Assembly (NCBI GenBank): GCA_001931905.2
Contig: MSJI02000901.1
Coordinates: forward strand, 1 to 24,665
DNA length: 24,665 bases
From: Cladosporium sp. IMV 00045
Lineage: Eukaryota > Ascomycota > Dothideomycetes > Cladosporiales > Cladosporiaceae
Reading direction: 5' to 3'
In this document: positions 20,424-24,665 of the stretch, in pieces
Layout: every line of letters starts with the position of its first letter
Position numbering within the stretch: position 1 is the stretch's first letter
Notes under the pieces: generated by a model
The model's input: only the letters and a program-made list of their open reading frames with translations
The model's database searches: none
What the model was told of the DNA's origin: nothing
Translations under genes and position numbers: made by a program

Positions 20424-21415
20424 GTGCTGGGTCTCACCAACAACCCGGACACTATCTCTCGGTTATGACGACGAACGGATGGCTGGGTTTTTGATCGAAA
20501 CCGAAGGAGGGGAAAGGGATGGAAAGATGGTGGAAAGAGACCGAGGCATGGATTGAGGTTGAACCCGATCATCAACCAATCTCAATGCGTTGTCTGTCTG
20601 TGCTCTTTTTGCATTCTCTCGCCGGGCGTAGGAGCATACACCTTTATTTTTTCTTCGGGAAATGGAGGGCGATGCGACAGACAGAAGGTATCGACTCCGT
20701 TTTAGAAAGAAAAACGAATCTCAAAAACCTTGCTATCCCATTCTGTCCGGAGGCAAAGAAATCAGAACTCTCGAACAACACCCGCATATATCTGCACTAC
20801 ATGATCAACTTTTTAAAGAATGACGGCTAGGGGACTTTTCTCATCGCTAATGCGTGCCTTGTGCATATACACCACGCTATATGGTTTGTGAGATTATGAG
20901 GCTAACGATCAAATCGTCAAGTAATTTATCGTTACTCGCAAACCCACCTTAGCAGAGAACATTACCATACACACGTCCAGCCGAATATCCAACGGACTTG
21001 ATCGACCCAACGCGCAGTCTCGTACGCATCCACGGCAGAGTGAATTACCAGATTCACGAAACCCCCCATAATCATTGTCCTTCTCCTCACCAACATCCTC
21101 CTCTTTCCCCTTCCACATGACTCCCTTCCCGCGCCACACGAGCCTGCCATCTGCCCTTCCCTGCCCTCCTCTCCCTTCCTCTCTTTTACGCTCCAATACT
21201 ACCACCGACCAACCAACCAACCAACAAACTCACACGCCACTCGCAAAAGGCACACATCACGCCATCCCCGCAAGAAACGCACAGGAAGTCACAAGCCCGC
21301 GCCTTCACGTGGTCGTTGGGTGATTCGACCCGACAGAATCAACAAGTCCAAAGATAAAACGCAAAATGCAGAACTGAAAACGCGCGAAATCACACCAATC
21401 CGACTCTGGCAATCC

Positions 21416-22015
21416 TCATCGACAATCGATGTGCGGTATTGAGGGCCTACTGTCCCTGGTTTTCTCAGTCCGTTTCGCGAAGTTGAGAAGGCCGGTCGCC
21501 TGGCGCTGGCGAGGGGGGGGGGGGCACGATATGATTCGAATCCTATTTGAACCCTTCGCCACTTGATCCTCGTCCGTTGGTTTCCTGGATGGTGTTGGTG
21601 AAAGGGTTCGCGAGTCGGACGTGTGAGGGTAGATTTGAAGCAGTGATAAATGAAGGTGGTGGTTGGGGATTTCTCGATTTTCGAAGGCGTTGGGGGGGTT
21701 GACATGCCCAAAACGGATGTGTAAATATGGAGTTCTCCGTAGATTTTCCATGTATGGCGGCTCCTTTCGATTCGATTGCATGTTTGCCCTCTGCATCGCA
21801 GACCTTTCCGGCGATGGTCGGATTTTCATTTTCTTGGGGTCTCGTAGAGGCGTGACCTGGATTTCTGTTGGTTGCATACATTTTTGGTTTGAAAGTTTTT
21901 TTTTTTTGGGGAACTTTTTGCAATGATCCATGGGGAAATGCAGGAATACCAGTACATGATCTTCAATTCGAGTCGCCGCTATCTTCCTGTTCGGTCTGCT
22001 AATTAAGCTCCCCAT
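21416..22015 (-). CDS. Hypothetical 199-aa ORF with MGSLIS start
   Basis: The frame begins at ATG 22015 and ends at 21416. The N-terminus MGSLISRP fits an N-myristoylation signal (Met-Gly with Ser at position 6). The rest is hydrophilic, rich in Pro, Arg, Asn and Lys, with no domain I recognise. The frame is kept open through two 12-base homopolymers, read as KKKK and PPPP, and two other long frames overlap it, so chance openness is likely. It is listed because it is the longest unexplained ATG frame outside the genes. Confidence 0.2.
   Translation of the reverse strand: MGSLISRPNRKIAATRIEDHVLVFLHFPMDHCKKFPKKKKLSNQKCMQPTEIQVTPLRDPKKMKIRPSPERSAMQRANMQSNRKEPPYMENLRRTPYLHIRFGHVNPPNAFENREIPNHHLHLSLLQIYPHTSDSRTLSPTPSRKPTDEDQVAKGSNRIRIISCPPPPRQRQATGLLNFAKRTEKTRDSRPSIPHIDCR
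21513..21524 (+). repeat. G12 homopolymer
   Basis: Twelve consecutive G residues lie in the convergent spacer. Such runs are polymorphic and prone to sequencing error. A T12 run is at 21896-21907. Confidence 0.9.
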
Positions 22016-22315
22016 AATACTAACCGGGAATACCTAGTAGCGTTTCTTCCAAACTCTTTATGACTTTCTTTCTCTTTTTCTTCCTTCTGATAAGACGCCA
22101 GAGAACGCCGCCGCTATGCTTGGACTTTTTCTTGTCGCCACACTCTTTTTCTCCGCATGGTAATAAGAACAGAGTTGATAATAATAGTAAAACAGAAGAA
22201 CCCTTCCGCCCAAAACACTTCCTTCAATCAGCAGCCTTCTGAGCTGATAGCTTGTCTCATCTCTTTCTTTCTTTTCTTCATTTGTCATTGTCACCACCTC
22301 ATTCCTTCCCCTTCC

Positions 22316-23344
22316 TTAAGCGAAAACAACCCTATTGTCCAACGGATCGACGTTCTTCTCGCCCTCGCCCGTCCGCAGACCCAAGTCGCGATGCCTCGCT
22401 TTACGCTCCAGTGCACCCTCGGTGCGCTCGTTGTAGCGGCCGGCTTTGGCGCGGCGCAAGTCCGAACGGATCTGGTTGGGGCTGACGAACTCCTTGTTCT
22501 CGTAGATGACGGGGCCGCCGAAGGAGCCTTCCAAGATCACGATGGGCGTCAGAACCAAGCGAGGCCCGATTTCCACCAGCGAAATGCTCGTCTCGCCGCC
22601 CTTGCCCGGTATGCTGGGGAGGGCGGTGGGGTCTGCGGGCTTGCTGTCGTCGCCGGTGGGTTTGGCGTGTTTGGCCGCTTCCGTCTCGGAGATCTGGTAG
22701 CAGCGGATCCAGACTTTGTTGTCGGCCAGGGTGAAGCCCATGACGTGGTCGGTGAAGGGCTTCACTTTCCTGCTGCCGGGGGGCACGCCGAAGGAGTGCG
22801 TGAGGAGTTCTTTGAGCACGCGCGTGTGCGCCTGCTTGTCGAAGCTGGCGTCGAAGCTGAGGATGGGCCGCGAGCCTTTCAGGCAGTTGCCGGTGAAGTT
22901 CAGCTCTTCGGTGGTGTGCAGGTTCTGCGCGTGCATTTTGATGGTGGGCCCGTTGGGCGGTTTGGACAGCCAGATGTACAGGTCTTTGCCCTTGCGGGCC
23001 TCGAAGAACATGACGTTGTTGCAGTTGTAGAGGTCGGCGAGCTCGTTGAGTTGCGAGAGTTGGGTCTTGGTGTCGAGTTTGGCGTCTTTGCGCGAGTGGG
23101 GGAGGAGGGAGTGCAGGTCGTTGAGGAGGTGGCGGTGTCTAAGAATAAAGTGTTAGTGAATGTCTTCATTATTGATATCTTTCTCTTATGTTCAGAAGGA
23201 TATTCTGTATCGTGCGCACCTCATGGTAACACCTCTTGAACTGAGGATGAGGAGCCTCTGTCTGTTCCTGGGCTTCTCTGCGTCGGCATCGCGGGCTGCA
23301 CCCTCCTTGCTTCCCTTGTTGAGGGATTTGTATACTGCGGCCAT
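22316..23344 (-). CDS. brx1: Ribosome biogenesis protein BRX1 (Brix domain, 315 aa)
   Basis: Brx1 is a nucleolar assembly factor of early 60S precursors that acts with Ebp2 in 27S rRNA processing. Exons are 23344-23220 and 23138-22316, in frame for 315 residues. The first exon (MAAVYKSLNKGSKEG...) has a short basic leader and enters the Brix domain at RLLILSSRGVTMR. The domain continues through RHLLNDLHSLLPHSRKDAKLD, NNVMFFEARKGKDLYIWLSK, PNGPTIKM and SFGVPPGSRKVKPFTDHVMGF to SLVEIGPRLVLTPIVILEGSFGGP (about 230-255). A charged C-terminal tail follows. The 81-nt intron splits an Arg codon and ends in TTCTTAG. A Lys/Pro/Asp insert (about 195-215) interrupts the domain, as in other fungal orthologues I recall. 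The start is the first ATG with Brix-family context. Confidence 0.95.
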
Positions 23345-23920
23345 GGCGAAGACCTCCTGCGACGATTATGCGCAAGGGCTGTGGTGGGTGGTATGGGTGT
23401 TGGCGCAAAGAAATAATAATGCGGGTTGTATGGAAATTTCACCGCAGTACCGATATGCAGCAGGCGATAAAGTAGTGCAGCAGTAGGCTCGAAGCTGACA
23501 CTAGCGGCGCTCGGCCCGCGGGCTTTGACGGGCGGGAGAAGGCAGCGCAGCGCAGGCAAAGCAGCAACGCTCGTTCAAAGGAAAGAACTTCCAACACAGC
23601 GAAAGTCTCTCGCCATGGCCAAGCGCGGAGAAGATCAGAGATGGTACATCTTGTTTCGATCAAACAATAGTCAAGCAAACAATACAATCAGAGTATCTGT
23701 CCAAGAAATAAACACCACCAATTCAATTCAATGCCACCTGCCATCCATTTAAATATTTCTATATCTCTACTACTCTCCCTCGGCACGCGTACCCACACCC
23801 GGCGACATAACTTCCAGCTCCAGCACCAGCAAGCCTGGCAGCAGCAGCTTCGTGGGCTTCGCGGCTTTGCGCGCGCCAGAGATCTGGCAGCCCCCCCAAT
23901 CCAATCAGCCCGTTCTCATA

Positions 23921-24055
23921 TCCATCCATCCACCCATCCTCCCACCCATCAAGCCTCTCCGTCGCCTCTTCCCCCTCGCCAACTCCCATCATCACCACCA
24001 TCCATCCATCCACCACCCACCACCACCCAACAACTCCTCCACCCATCTCCATACA
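23921..24055 (+). repeat. Degenerate CCATC/CCACC-rich tract
   Basis: Short units of CCATC, CCACC and CCAT recur many times with little G. The complementary strand is correspondingly G-rich with short GG and GGG runs. It lies inside the presumed leader or promoter of the last gene. Confidence 0.6.
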
Positions 24056-24357
24056 GGCGCCACCCGGCCCAGCCCTATCCCATCACCGCGCGACCTCTTC
24101 GTGCCAAGGCGTGTGTCGAGTGCATACCTGAACCACATACCTGCCGTGTCTGCTCTCTCTATCTCGCCTTGCTGCACCAAGCGCCGTCGCTCTCTACCTC
24201 GACCGCGCATCGTTGATCTCTCTGCTTTCAGCGCCTCGCTGTCCGCAATCTTTTGTCCCTCCACAGCGCGCCGGCCGCGATCCATCTCACTCCTTCTTCG
24301 CCAGCAAGCGCACCCAAAGAGCCCTTGATACGCTTCCTTGCCAGAGCTAGATCGTAG

Positions 24358-24369
24358 ATGGCACGCTGA
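24358..24369 (+). other. Minimal upstream ORF (Met-Ala-Arg-stop)
   Basis: ATG GCA CGC TGA is the only upstream ATG in the last ~670 nt before the start codon at 24404. It ends 34 nt before that start. If the leader is transcribed as supposed, ribosomes would meet this uORF first. Translation of it is inferred, not shown. Confidence 0.4.
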
Positions 24370-24403
24370 ACACGCCAGACACGGGCTTCCAAGTTGCTAC
24401 AAC

Positions 24404-24665
24404 ATGTACAACCCTCGCCATACCCCCGGTATGGAGGGCGCGCACAACAACCACCACCATTCTCCAATGCAGGCCTCTGCGCGCGCATACACCCCGGCCG
24501 ACCAGCATCAGCGCAATCGCTCCGGTTCACACAACGGCGTGCCCTTGTCGCCCGGCCATTATCGCAGCCGTCCTACCTCTCCATCCGCTAGCAGGGCTCC
24601 TCGTCCTTCATCTCCAACCGCACGCGATAGAGGGTCTAGCTTCTACGATCCGATCAGCGAAGGGA
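24404..24665 (+). CDS. N-terminus of a low-complexity protein, partial (possibly INO80-like)
   Basis: The frame opens at ATG 24404 and stays open to the right edge (87 codons and one base). The product is hydrophilic and disordered. It begins MYNPRHTPGMEGAHNNHHHS, then has Ser/Pro/Arg-rich repeats with RPTSPSAS and RPSSPTARDRG, and the segment SSFYDPISEG. No folded domain is in view. The style (YNP start, SP/RP repeats, a FYDP/YYDP box) recalls the long N-terminal regions of fungal chromatin regulators such as INO80, but that is a weak memory match and could be wrong. A gene here is likely because the upstream sequence looks like a leader. The function is not established. Confidence 0.7.
   Translation, partial: MYNPRHTPGMEGAHNNHHHSPMQASARAYTPADQHQRNRSGSHNGVPLSPGHYRSRPTSPSASRAPRPSSPTARDRGSSFYDPISEG

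Larger units (their letters stand above)
20424..22315. other. 1.9 kb convergent spacer, eL33 and BRX1
   Basis: Both flanking genes end into this stretch, so no promoter is required, which makes its length unusual. It contains four CCAA repeats (21209-21224), a G12 run (21513-21524), a T12 run (21896-21907) and a 199-codon minus-strand ATG frame (22015-21416). Another minus-strand frame (about 21210-20910) has no recognisable motif. A lineage-specific or non-coding gene could lie here, but I cannot show it. Confidence 0.5.
23345..24403. other. Divergent spacer and ATG-free leader
   Basis: This lies between the BRX1 start and the last gene. From 23734 to 24357 there is no ATG on the plus strand, over 620 nt, suggesting a long transcribed leader. 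Between about 23920 and 24055 it is rich in CCATC/CCACC units. A three-codon uORF (ATG at 24358) stands just before the start. No other gene is seen. Confidence 0.55.

Noticed and set aside
21530..21545. GATTCGAATCC resembling a tRNA B-box
   Set aside because: The motif is a self-complementary palindrome. No A-box, acceptor stem or cloverleaf could be fitted on either strand.
22157..23239. 360-codon open frame on the plus strand opposite BRX1
   Set aside because: Antisense shadow of the BRX1 exon. No ATG in a good context and no recognisable fold.
23852..24328. 158-codon His/Pro/Ser-rich frame upstream of the last gene
   Set aside because: It lacks an ATG start and simply reads through the CCATC-rich leader, which has no ATG in any plus frame.

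Overview
The window is a 24.7 kb piece of a filamentous ascomycete (Pezizomycotina) chromosome, most likely a dothideomycete. Genes carry several short introns (mostly 50-120 nt) with GTNNGT-type donors and CTAAC/CTGAC branch sites. Genes lie on both strands with no operons. Several predicted proteins (the BAR protein, the DDT-WHIM protein, the 9-exon sugar porter) have the look of families I know from Pezizomycotina. The class-level assignment is an inference. No tRNA, transposon, CRISPR or viral sequence was recognised.

Layout from left to right: the first coding exon of ribosomal protein eS1 (-, cut by the left edge); a 616-aa sugar-porter MFS transporter in nine exons (-); a 530-aa DDT-WHIM chromatin protein with a very acidic tail (-); ribosomal protein uL2 (+, with an ATG-only first coding exon); a 2.3 kb stretch with no convincing gene; a BAR-domain membrane-curvature protein (+) whose reading frame is broken by a -1-type frameshift near its C-terminal tail; a single-exon GPH-family sucrose/alpha-glucoside H+ symporter (-); glucose-6-phosphate dehydrogenase (-); a 2.4 kb divergent spacer; ribosomal protein eL33 (+); a 1.9 kb convergent spacer; the ribosome-assembly factor BRX1 (-); and the N-terminus of a low-complexity protein (+) running off the right edge.

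Four of the ten genes serve ribosomes: eS1, uL2, eL33 and BRX1. Three serve sugar use: two transporters and the first enzyme of the pentose phosphate pathway. This is ordinary core-genome content and I see no evidence of a gene cluster or a novel system. Exon boundaries were fixed by hand from splice signals, and every recognised intron-containing gene closes in frame, except the BAR gene.

Points worth a second look: the BAR frameshift, which no GT-AG intron can repair without deleting a large part of the tail; the CECR2/RSF1-like layout of the DDT-WHIM protein; CreA-type sites, including a perfect CTGGGGCCCCAG palindrome, upstream of both sugar transporters; a 10-bp-arm inverted repeat in the DDT-WHIM/uL2 spacer; alternative hairpins in the BAR leader; and an ATG-free 0.6 kb leader ending in a three-codon uORF before the last gene.
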